From assembly GCA_019828595.1 (NCBI GenBank), contig JAHQRK010000044.1, positions 167,506 through 231,505 on the forward strand: a stretch of DNA of 64,000 nucleotides, given 5' to 3'. This document shows positions 54,139 to 64,000 of this stretch, piece after piece. The first letter of the stretch is position 1. Each line of letters starts with the position of its first letter. This stretch comes from Aphanomyces cochlioides (lineage: Eukaryota > Oomycota > Saprolegniomycetes > Saprolegniales > Verrucalvaceae). The position numbers and the translations under genes were made by a program. Under the pieces are notes generated by a model. The model saw only the letters and a program-made list of their open reading frames with translations. It was not told where the DNA came from and searched no databases.

Positions 54139-55703
54139 CTGCGCATTATGAACAACATTTGGATTACACAGTATTTGACACCTTTGTTTTTTTGTATACT
54201 TCATTTGTGACACTGGGCACTATTTAGTGCCAACGTAGTTGATGAGAGCAAGTTTGTCGTCAATAGCTGGTTGTTGGAGCTGTTAAGGGGTCTATGTAGC
54301 TTCACATAGACGGTATACAACCCGTAGATCTGACAGGGTTCCTGTCTGATGATTAAATAGAGCTTGAGAAACTCAAACCTTACCATTTAACAGCGTTTGT
54401 GCTGTGATGAACGTATTGTGTTTCCGAGCGGCAATTCTAGCTTAACCACAATGTAGTACAAAGTGTGCTTTACTTAATTACTCTCTCTCATAAGTCTAAG
54501 CTTCGTCTATTTGATGGCGCACATCATAATCTACTGGTCGTCAAATTTTTGGAATTTTTACACTACTGTCATTTCTAAGGCAGGTTGTACAATCTGGTTC
54601 GTTGTGCAAAACGTTGTGCAATCGTTGTAGCACAACGGGTCTGTTGTACTAAAATTGTATAACGTATTGTTATAAATCAAGAAAAGTTTGTTATGAAGCA
54701 TGTAATGAATATTCAAAGCCATCTATTAACAGAACAGCTTGTTATAAATATTCAAAGCCTTCTTGATTATAAAGAGAACAACTTTTTTATATTGCTAACT
54801 TCGTCGATTTGCCGAATTGATTTTGAATGCCTTTTCTCCTTAAATGTACTGTGCTTTCTACTCAAAATTTCCTCCGGCGATTGGTTGAATCAACCGCCGG
54901 CAAATCGCCGGACCTCCGAAATATAATACAAATATCAATTTTAGAAGGTTATTTTTTTACCTTTGGTTGAAGTCTTGTTCGGGATGGTAACGAAATCGAC
55001 GAAGCTTCGTCGCTGCGCTGGCGAGGCCAGAGGCCTCTCCACTCGTTGTACGCTCAACGTGAGGAGCGCTGAATAACGTGGAATTCTCTTCGAGGTGGGG
55101 TCACTGTGGAAGGTTGTTCAGAGTCATAGAGATGACGTGAGATTTGCAGCTTTTCTCTCACAAACTTAGGTCAGTTTTCAGCCAATCAATTGATAGTAAA
55201 ATTATTTTTAGCCAATCATATTGTCCGGAGGATTTCCAGGCGATTGGAAATATCGCCTGAAATTGGCAAATTTGGACGGAAATCACAATATCTTTTGCCA
55301 ATTAAGAGATCCTTCTAGAACCATCAGGATGCGCGAGGTGCCATTGTTTCATCTTACCATAGCTTTGACTGACGCTTGTGCATCAGAGCTCCATACACCT
55401 TACATAATACACTTCTCCATGTGTAATGTTCCTGTTGCACAACGTGTTGCACTAACAGCATTACCTTGTTGAGCAAAAACTCAAAATCGTGTTGTACAAC
55501 ATGCCATAGTCATTTCACAACCAGAACTCCGTTCAAAAAGTGTCCAATCAATGCTCCTTTTCTGCTCTGTTTTATAAACCAATCAGCATCGATTTTACTG
55601 TAGAAACAGCCTTAATCCACCAATTATACCCCAAATGTTGCTGATATTTTAATAGAGAGTTTTCGGAGACCCAAAAGTTGACTTTATATGGACCAGAGTA
55701 GTA
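54139..55703. mobile_element. About 1.57-kb insertion of unknown type
   Basis: Units A and B read AAGGCATAC-TGATGAAAAACGATGG across this point; here the two sides are separated by about 1.57 kb. Ends show only a weak inverted similarity (ACTACT... on both) and I cannot define the target duplication. It contains a fourth palindrome-like motif (54,328-54,350, GACAGG-GTT-CCTGTC) and a nested hAT-like element. No gene. Confidence 0.5.
54576..55508. mobile_element. 933-bp hAT-like MITE with perfect 8-bp target duplication
   Basis: Left end TAAGGCAGGTTGTACAA; right end in complement TATGGCATGTTGTACAA: 17-bp terminal inverted repeats with two mismatches. Flanked on both sides by GTCATTTC (54,568-54,575 and 55,509-55,516). 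Sub-terminal GTTGTGCAA-like words repeat near both ends, as is common for hAT elements. It contains only short open frames. Confidence 0.82.
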
Positions 55704-56258
55704 TTGATGAAATACGATGGAAGACGGACCTCACATGAATTGGTTTTTGAAGTGTCGTAGAGACATCTTTTGCACCGTTAAATATCAAATTTATGATGTA
55801 CTCAAGTCTCCATACTTTGTATGGACCGCACATCTTTCGCCGCTTCATGAGGCTCGGAAGTACGTTCTGGACAAAATGTACAAGTGCCTTGTCGTATTCA
55901 TCCCAAATTCATTCTGCAACGTGCGTAAATTGATTAGATGATGCCATTCATTAGAGACGTACCCACACGCTTATCGAGCGAGTTTGGGTATTGCGTCGAT
56001 TTCAAGGACGACATCTTGATTCGGCGGCTTTGGATGTATGCTTGTCCTGGCTCGGCGCCGTGTCGACATATTTGCTGAGTGCGAACAGAAAACTTGGAAA
56101 TGTGGTATGTGTGGTTTGCACCCAAATTCATTTCCAAATGTGTTCACAAAATGCAACAATTTGTGTTTCCGAGTTGTGCTGAGTGCCAAAATTTATATAC
56201 CAAGAACTGGGAAACATCTCACGCACAAAAATAGATAATCAAGAGCGTAAAGAACGCC
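55704..56258. other. Intergenic 3' flank of CRN4
   Basis: Resumes similarity to 9,140-9,732 and 44,600-45,197, with a more diverged first part (CTVKYQIYDVL remnant near 55,775) and a near-identical last 300 bp. No intact gene. Confidence 0.55.
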
Positions 56259-58171
56259 TTACAATCTACTGTTAAAAGCAAGAATACGAACTCGCTCAAG
56301 TACTTTTTGGGGGGCCCATCTTGAATCATACTTTTCCAATACGTTGGCGTCCACAACTTGGCTTATCTTGAACTCTTCCAACTTTTCTGGCTTGACAACG
56401 AAATAGATCTCGACTCTCATTTCCTTCTTCATGCCAGCAGCTACAAGCTTCGACAGCACTGTATCAAAAAATTCCAGCTTGAGATCGTGCTTGGCTGCTA
56501 TCGTCAATTGGATGAAGATAACTTTTGTGGCCACCATGTCAAAATACAAAGCATCATAACCGCCTTGGTTCCATTTGACGGGTTTCAGCCACTTTTTGTC
56601 AGCACAAATACGATGCTCCTCTCCTTCACCTGTCGTCTTGAAGTTCTTCGTTGGGTCAAAAATATAGACATCAGTCATGGGTAGTTGAACCTTTTCTGAA
56701 TTTACGTCAATGAGTTCGACTTTCTCTTGCTTTACTGATGCCAAAAACAGCCATTCATACAAATAGCCATGCATTGGAGGGGTTTTTGCCGCACCAAGAT
56801 TGTTTGCTAATTCAACAATAGTGTCCTTACCCGACGCATTCACAAAGCAACTGAGAGCATATTCACTCACGGCATACCGTTCACGGTTCTTGTCCAATCC
56901 ATAGAGTCTGTTGATTTCATTCTTGTGATACATACCGACGCAATACTTCACTAGGTCAGCCTTGTTCGGTGTCGATTCAACAGCTTCTTCGATCCGCAAT
57001 ATGACTTCGCCTGTTGAGAGCTGAAACATATATCGACATGAGCCACCAGCGTAGTAAAACTTTTTGTCGATCATGCCGTCCAAATAATCATCACCAGTTA
57101 AACTTGTTTCTTCATTCACGTCGGAGGGAGGGGTTGCTTCCAGATTGACCTTTACCGAATTAAAAAATTCTTGATCTTTGACGGCAGTTCGGTATTCGTC
57201 TCGAGTCCACGAATACATGAAGAAAAACTCAATACCAGCGCGATTGTCGTCGTCTGGATTTCTCTTCCCAAGAGTTGACATGGAGGAGCAAATCACGAAT
57301 CGATTATGTTCTTGACGTCCAAGTCGTTTTTCAATCAAGCAGTATACTTTTTCATGTCCTTGGATGTTGTTAAATCCGTCCAGACAAACAAAAAGTTTTT
57401 GGCCATCAGGATAGTCAGGAAACTCAAATTCTGTAGGCTCGAAGAGCCAAGACTGATTCGTCCCCATATCCCAAAAAGTGGAACAACCCCTTCTGCACAA
57501 ATGGATCCAAATTACACGCCATTCTTCACGATCCAAAGACGCCACATAACTCAGCGTGCACATGGATTTTCCTGTGCCAGGGGGTCCAACAATGTAGCCT
57601 TTCTTCTTGTCTCGTATCACTCGATCGTTCAAAAACTGCCATAGTTCTTTGACTTGAGCGCGGGGATACAGAAAGGTGTCTCTTTCCTGTCCAATATATG
57701 ACCACTTCAACAATGCACGTGGTATCATGACATATCTTCCGCTGATGTCAATTTGCGGAACCTGTGGTACTGGTTCGGGGGAAGCACTGGTGCTGGTACA
57801 AGGAGAATTTCTGATACTTGCACAGCATCGACGTCCACACGTTGCTTCTTGGGAGGATTCTCCCAGACATCACGATCGGGAACAACCACCACGAGGGGAC
57901 TGCTCATGTTTGCGTCGTACTGGGTCATTTCTTGGGTTGGGTGAAGAGAAACTGGATTCTTCACTTTTAATGCGTCCATGTCGGAGTAGACTTTGAGTTG
58001 CGCAGCGACAATACCTTCAGGAAGGATCGGAGAGACTTTGGCATACACAGCGTCCTTAAAGTCGTCAATGCGGCAATTAGGTCCTGACTGCATCTTCACG
58101 CTGGATTCCTCCATCTTTGGGATCTGATTGGCATCAACCAGGATATACCAGACGCAGAGCTCACTTGCCAT
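56259..58171 (-). pseudogene. Crinkler-type (CRN) gene with one frameshift (CRN4)
   Basis: The header (58,171 to about 57,780) is almost identical to CRN1. The C-terminal two-thirds, from about 57,590 down to 56,259, is almost identical to CRN3, including the CRN3-type cassette after Walker A. A single C present in CRN1 and CRN3 (CTGGTTCCGGGGG) is missing at about 57,776, so the Pro-rich linker shifts frame and the header frame stops at 57,725. All motifs (GPPGTGKS, LFVCLDGF, GYDALYFD) are intact downstream. It is either a recently broken gene or a sequencing indel in a G/C run. If the indel is an error this is a normal CRN of about 636 aa. Confidence 0.75.
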
Positions 58172-58261
58172 CTTCAGAAGTTGCGCGCGAAAAAATGATT
58201 CTGACCTGTCTCGTTTGCAAATCTGCTTGTTAAAATTGATAAATAATATATTATCTTTCAC
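58172..58261 (-). promoter_or_regulatory. Conserved CRN upstream/leader block (CRN4)
   Basis: Identical, as far as I can see, to the block before CRN1 (11,644-11,733). Confidence 0.6.
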
Positions 58262-59953
58262 AGGATATTCATCATCTCACCTTGCTTCGATGGCTTTGGT
58301 CGTATGCTTGTCCAGACCCGGTACTGCTACAACTCGCTCCATGCGATGCACAAGATCAAATGGCTTGTCGTATATTTTGACGAGATCCACCCAGATTCGT
58401 CCTCGTCAGTTGATGCCAGCTCGAATGACAATCGTGCAAACATAACGAGGGTTGTGTGGGAAATATCCACGCCAAGACGGCCGACCTCCGTCGACGTATC
58501 GAATTGTGCGGCATTCCAACTTGTCAAATGGAATTGATCGCGGCGGCAAAGATCATGAAGGAGTCAAGGTCCATTTTGTTAGATTTGTCATGGTTCCAGC
58601 CAGCTCATCACCGAACGTTGTCACTTGGATGGACGGTTGCGACGAAGAGAGAGGACAGACCGACGGATATTGACGTCTTTATTGCTTACACGCCGACTCT
58701 GGCATTTGACAGTGTGGGGTGAATCGAGCGCATGGCTAGCATCCAGAAGTACTTGATGGACTACATGCTCTTTGTACTGATATTTTACCCAGACTCACAT
58801 GATGTGCGTGACGGTAAGTCTCTCGTTTTAATTCTTCCATGATGATCAATTTACGTACACACGTTGCTAGAATGAATTATGGAAGAAGACGAACGGGCGC
58901 TAGTAGTCCATTTCGTCGAGAATATTTCCTGGCCGCGTAAAGCGACGAAAGGTGTTGTGTCCCCACAAATTATGGAGACACTGATGAGTACATCATAAAT
59001 TGGATATTTCACCGTGCAAACGATGTATCCACGACAATTCAAAAGCCAAACCATGGACCCACTTCTCTTCGAATGAGCCCGTTCTCCCTCTTCCAGCGTA
59101 TTTCATCAATGCGCCGCAAAAGGACTTGGACTTGTCTCGGCATTGTGTCGAGGAAAATTAGAATTCTCGTCAACGCCAGCTAGCTGTGTGGACGCGAATC
59201 GGCGGCGTGACATCTCCTCCTCGACCAGCTTTCGAGCACTTCCAAGTTGTCGCTTTGGCTTGATTCACAGCGATGCCAAACTACTGAATTCCGTTGGACG
59301 ACGCTTCAAAGGTGCGAGGTTTCACGACGCCGTCTTCGTTCATCAAATTCCACCACTGCTTTGAGCTCCAACATCGTCCAAAACGCATGTACATGCGTAT
59401 TCCAAGCGAGAAAACGAATGTCGACAGTGAGAACGATGTTAATTCGCACGAAATCGCCGCGCCGAAGGGCAACAAGCTCATCTGTGACTCGTTCATCCCC
59501 GCGACGGTCAGTCGACGACACATGTCGCTTTTTTCCAGAGTGATTTCCATCACGAGAATCGCCGCACAGACACCGCGACAAAGTTTACGATTCAATGCTG
59601 ACGAGCAACCAAGTGCAAGCAGACAAAACATCACAAAGTTCATGCGCACCGTCGTCGACGTGTGGTCGAACTGGGAGGGATTTCTGATGCGACTCATGGC
59701 CAAAAACAAAGTCTTCTCCATCCTTCATCCTTCGCAATCTCCACTACAGTATGTACGACATATACCGAGGGAAGTAAACATCGCGCGTGTTCTCGACCTC
59801 ATCCGATTGCAGTTGATGATGAAGAGGATAATCAAAGGCGTGTTCAACCAGGTGTCGAATTTTGTTCAATCAAATGGCGGTCGAAATTTTACCCAACCGA
59901 AACATCACTTCGCCCTTTTTCCAAGTGTTGACGCATTCATCCTTCGGCTCTCC
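58262..59953. other. Non-coding or decayed region between CRN4 and the ABCD3 copy
   Basis: Near-identical copy of 11,734-13,418, including the right inverted-repeat arm (about 58,851-59,077). Scattered substitutions and small indels (for example extra bases at 58,749-58,756). No gene supported. Confidence 0.5.
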
Positions 59954-62380
59954 ATGGCGTCGCAGAGTAAACTTGCCGGGGCGGCGGGTCTTTCCGTCAT
60001 TGCGTTGAGGCCACAAGGATGCAGACAACGCGTGCAACCTCAACTCGCAGTATACGCCAGAGAAGAAGAAGGGACAAGACAAGAAAGTCGCGATCAACAA
60101 GGTAGATATATCCGCCTTTCTCGCGACGGCAACTAACGATCGATCTATCGCAGGACTTCTTTGATCGCTTTATGCGACTCTTCCGCATCATCGTGCCCAG
60201 TTTGTGGACGCCAGAAGTCGCCTATGCGGTCCTCGTCGCGGGCCTCTTGGCCGCCCGTACGTCGTTTGACATCACGATTCTGCAAATGATGACATCGATT
60301 GAACGCGCCATGTAATTCTGCCGCAAAATTACCTAAACAACTCATGGAATCTTTGTAGTATCGGCCGCTCGTCCAAGGATTTCATCCACCATTTGACGCG
60401 CTTTCTCCTCATTATGCTTCCCGTCTCGGTCGTCAACTGCCTGCTCAAATATGGCCAAACGGAGCTCAGCCTCCGCTTCCGCACGCGCTTGTCGACCTTC
60501 CTCTACACAAAATACCTCCATGAGTACACGTACTACAAGGTGTCGAACCTCGACACGCGCATCACGAACCCCGATCAATTGCTCACGGTAGAAATTCCCA
60601 TCCGATTTGCGTTTCTTAGGATATCTAGGTCGACGTTGAGCGTTTTGCGACGTCCGTCTCGGATTTGTACTCGAATGTGACCAAGCCGCTCTTGGATATT
60701 TCCATCTACGCGTTCAAATTGACAGGATCGATCGGTATCTCCGGTCCGTTGACCATGCTTGGCTATTTGGTCGGCTCGGGCGTCTTCTTGACATGGTTGC
60801 GTCAACCGACGGGCCGTTTTACCGTCGCGGAACAACGCCTCGAAGGCAATTACCGCTTTATCAATGCGCGCTTGATCACCCACAGCGAAGAAATTGCCTT
60901 CTACCACGGCAACGAACGCGAACATTCGATTCTCCAATCGTCCTACGATGCGTTGATCAACTTGATCCGTCAGTCGCAGCAATTCCGCTTCTCGATCAGC
61001 GTCGTGGACAACATCATTGCGAAATATATCGCCACGGTCGTCGGCTTTTTGCTCGTCTCGCGGCCATTTTTGGACTTGAACGACCCTCGTCATGCCAATT
61101 CAAGCCATGCCGATCGCATGGAAGACTACTTTCGATCGGGCAAAATGGTAAAGAACTCGCAAAAAACCGAGTGCTTACGATATATATCATTCTAGTTGAT
61201 GAAATTGGCCGAAGCGATGGGTCGATTGGTGCTTTCTGGCCGTGAATTGACGCGTCTGGCGGGCTTTACGCTCCGTGTGACCGACATGATCCAAGTCCTC
61301 CACGATTTGCACAACGGGCAATACACGCGCACGATGATTCAGAACGAAGACGGGATTGAAAAGCAAAAGGGAACGATCGAGTACCAAGACAATGTGATTG
61401 AATTCCAGGTACTAACTACCACATTTCTATCGATATAATCGGTCGCGTCTGTAGAATGTCCCGCTATGACTCCCAACGGCGACGTCTTGGTGCGATCGCT
61501 CTCGTTCAAGGCACGCTTTCTTCCTCCTTGCAGCGTCTAAAGCTTGAATTCTAGGTCGAATCGGGCATGAATGTCGTCGTCTGTGGCCCCAATGGCTGCG
61601 GTAAGAGTTCGTTGTTTCGCATCCTCGGTGAACTTTGGCCCATGTTTGGCGGCAAGGTAACAGTTTCCAGGTTGTTGTCATCCTCATAGTGTTTCTGTGT
61701 GTTTAGCTCGTCAAGCCAGCTCGTAGCCACTTGTTTTACATTCCCCAACGTCCATATTTGACCTTGGGTACGTCGTAAACTCATACATGGCGCTGAGAGA
61801 ACTGTCTGAAGGATCGCTCCGGGATCAAATTCTCTACCCCGACACGATTGAAAAGATGCACGCTGCCAAGCGCACCGACACGGACTTGCTAGAGTTGCTC
61901 AAGCTTGTACAATTGGAATACTTGGTCGATGGTACCTCGAGTTTCAAATTTGTGGCTTTAATTCTACGACTTTTATTGCGTAGATGGCTGGGATGTCGTC
62001 AAGGACTGGGCAGATGTCTTGAGCGGTGGGGAAAAGCAGCGACTGGCCATGGCACGGTGAATTTTCTCGCTGTTTCTGCGGAAATTTGATGGTCATGCTG
62101 TGTAGTTTGTTTTACCACGCGCCTCAACTTGCCATTTTGGATGAATGCATGTCGGCGGTGAGCGTCGACGTGGAAGGGCTCATGTATGCATACTGCAAAC
62201 AACAAGGCATTACGTTGTTCACCGTCTCGCACCGCCACTCGTTGTGGAAATACCATGAATATGTTCTCCAAGTACAATTACATCCTCTAACTCTGTTTGA
62301 AACGTTTGGAATAGTTTGACGGCCGTGGCGAATACTCGTTCCGCAAGATTGAGCCGACCGATGTCGTCTTTGGCTCGTAG
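59954..62380 (+). pseudogene. ABCD3 copy in unit C, frameshifted
   Basis: Same twelve-exon plan as the gene at 13,419-15,866 (about 46,514-46,535 added). Two lesions: a 20-nt deletion after 60,007 in exon 1, just behind [18 protein letters not shown], and a 1-base deletion near 61,464 at the start of the nucleotide-binding domain. In addition the D-loop neighbourhood reads LDECMSAV instead of LDECTSAV. Splice sites are retained. A full transporter is not expected. Confidence 0.85.
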
Positions 62381-63790
62381 ATGATGGTCTCCTCTTGATG
62401 CTTCTTCAATTTCATATCGTTTGTCTTGACGAGGACGTATAGCCGAATGGCCAACCCGCCGATATTGACCACGAGATCCTTTTGGATGGTCAATGACGGC
62501 GCATTGCGCGCGGAATGCTCGAGCATTTTCTTGGAGAGCACCAGCAGGACTAGACACAGCAGTCAGAGCTCCATCGACTCTCTCCAACGAGTACCAGCGG
62601 TGCCATTTGGACGGAGAATACGAGCCATTTCCTGCAGCGCTTTCGGGTACAACCGACTGTTCTTGGTGGCATTGCCGCATTGAATGCCAAATGGCATGTC
62701 GACCAAAATGCGGTCGACGCTCTCAGGTCGAAGCGGCAGTCGTTCGCTGCTCCAGAGACACACTGCAGCTCGTGGCGACTGCTCCAAGTTGACTCGAGCT
62801 TGAGCGACGGCGTCAGGGCTCACATCACCACCAAGTCCAAACACGGGAGCTAGAGGGAGTTAGATCCTGAAAAGACGCAGAAAGAAGACGAACCCCAGTG
62901 AGAGCTGCAAGCTGGAATCGTCCCCACGCCACACATGCAGTCCAAGACAACGTCGCCAGCGTTACAAGTCGCTAGCTGGAGCATCAAGTAGGCAGTGCTG
63001 GGACGAAGTGTTGACATGTATTGGAAGGAAGCGAGTCGTCGAGGCTCCGGAGCGAGACGAGCACCGCGAAAGTTGATCGACTTGGGATCTGCCGCCAAGG
63101 AAATACCACAGATAACGTCGTGGTGCATGACAATCGCTACGACTTCCAAGTCGAAGTCAACGAGCGAGACGGTCCAGTTAAACTTGCGCACGATGGCAGC
63201 TCCAACTTTGCCGGCAATCACCTCGGAGGAGTACTTGTGCGTGCCATCACGAACACACGACGCTCGGAATCGAATGGACGATTCTGTCGATGGAACATGG
63301 AGCTTCCACAGCGCAAGAGCTTCGTTCCAGCGAGAGGATTGCTCTACTAGCGTCTAGAAAAAAGTATGATGTGATCAATACGACGCGATAGGTCGCTTGG
63401 CATACCGCAATTTGCTCGGGTCCAGCAACTTCATCCGTGGTTGTCAATGTGTCAGAGTGGGCAATATATGCTAGAAACGCCTATGGAACGGGATTAAAGA
63501 GCTAGCAACAGAAATATTTACTTGAACAGAGCAGAGACTCTTGACTCTCTCAGGCGACGACGTCGTGTGGACGACAAGTTTCCCAACAGCCGCTTGACCG
63601 CGCTCGACATCAAGACGTAGCTTTCGCTCTGGATCGGCATGAAGCGTGAGCACCTCGATCGAGACAACCTACGTCCACACGCTTAATCAACTATGTCCAA
63701 GCTCCTTCTTGCCTCTAGCTTCTCCTAAAGAATCTCCGCAATCGCCAAGTCTTCCAGGCCGCGGATGACCAGCAACAAGTACGCCGCGAC
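62287..63790 (-). pseudogene. THUMPD3 copy in unit C, 5' end lost
   Basis: Matches 15,773-17,276 throughout with the same introns. The start codon is gone: the sequence meets the C-rich junction directly before the second or third codon (GTCGCGGCGTAC). A 3-base insertion (63,727-63,729) also turns ATT CAG GAG into ATT CTT TAG GAG, an in-frame stop in the first exon. The methyltransferase motifs (DMPFG, CGVGTIP) remain readable. Confidence 0.85.
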
Positions 63791-63812
63791 CCTAACCCCA
63801 CCCCCCCCCAGA
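63791..63812. repeat. Telomere-like C-rich junction, unit C
   Basis: CCTAACCCCA followed by a run of C and AGA; together with the preceding C it makes CCCTAACCCC. It lies between the truncated THUMPD3 copy and the membrane-family fragment, the same border as 17,281-17,335 in unit A, but the two scars differ in sequence. Confidence 0.45.
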
Positions 63813-64000
63813 CCAAGCAAATTCACTTTATAATGTTATACAAAGCTTGCGACAAATGGATGGATGTCGATTCCGTGGATCATGACAGCATATTGCTATG
63901 TGGACTTTTCTAAGCTATGGGAAATGGCTAATACAGGCAAAAAGCAAGAGCGTTGTAAAAATGATGGCGATAATGGTGCCATCTACTTAGAATCATTTCT
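63813..64000 (+). pseudogene. Membrane-family fragment at window end
   Basis: Near-identical to 17,400-17,588 (+ strand), starting at CAAGCAAATTCACTTTATAA and including the codons for YCYVDFSKLWEMANTGKK. One base is missing near 63,866 (GATGTCGATT versus GATGTGCGATT). It runs off the window. Confidence 0.8.

Larger units (their letters stand above)
57590..63790. repeat. Segmental duplication of about 11,060-17,276 (unit C against unit A)
   Basis: Direct copy at about 99% identity covering the CRN header and leader, the following intergenic DNA, ABCD3 and THUMPD3, ending at the C-rich junction. Offsets run from 46,528 to 46,535 upstream and 46,514 downstream of the 20-nt deletion. Confidence 0.95.

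Overview
This is eukaryotic nuclear DNA, most likely from an oomycete of the Saprolegniales, with Aphanomyces as the best guess. Three things point there. Genes are split by very short introns (about 38-52 nt, GT-AG with a few GC-AG). There are four Crinkler (CRN)-type effector genes. There is also a multi-copy family of large membrane proteins with a YC(W/Y)VDF motif, which I believe is typical of this group. The genus is an inference from gene content; no ribosomal or organellar marker is present.

The window is built from copies of one ancestral block: [giant REJ/GPS receptor gene, +] - [CRN gene, -] - [peroxisomal ABC half-transporter ABCD3, +] - [THUMPD3-type tRNA methyltransferase, -]. 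Unit A (1-17,279) carries all four genes, uninterrupted as far as can be read. Unit B (31,983-47,222) has the receptor and a CRN gene only. Unit C (50,862-63,790) has the 3' end of the receptor gene, a CRN, ABCD3 and THUMPD3. Copies are nearly identical over many kilobases. Small lesions in B and C (single-base indels, a nonsense codon, a 20-nt deletion, a lost start codon) break almost every duplicated non-CRN gene, and also CRN4. Unit A therefore looks like the working set and B and C like decaying, or poorly polished, duplicates.

Between A and B (17,336-26,813) lie members of a large two-halved membrane-protein family: one near-complete gene with a single frameshift and a heavily rearranged pseudogene. 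They join unit A through a degenerate C-rich, telomere-like scar, and a similar C-rich scar marks the same border in unit C (63,791-63,812). From 27 to 32 kb there are remnants of a duplicated unknown gene, an orphan receptor promoter with its signal-peptide codons, and CRN2.

The 47-56 kb stretch is rich in mobile DNA: a Harbinger/IS5-like DDE transposase whose intron holds a TA-flanked MITE, two hAT-like MITEs with 8-bp target duplications, and several other insertions absent from units A and B.

Functionally the receptor gene joins a repeat-rich N-glycosylated ectodomain, a REJ-like region, an EGF-like module, a GPS autoproteolysis motif, about six membrane segments and a cytoplasmic TRAF-type zinc-finger tail. 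The CRN genes share a promoter block, a header domain ending at the LVVVP motif, and a P-loop NTPase plus nuclease-like C-terminus. ABCD3 and THUMPD3 are housekeeping genes that converge tail to tail and overlap.
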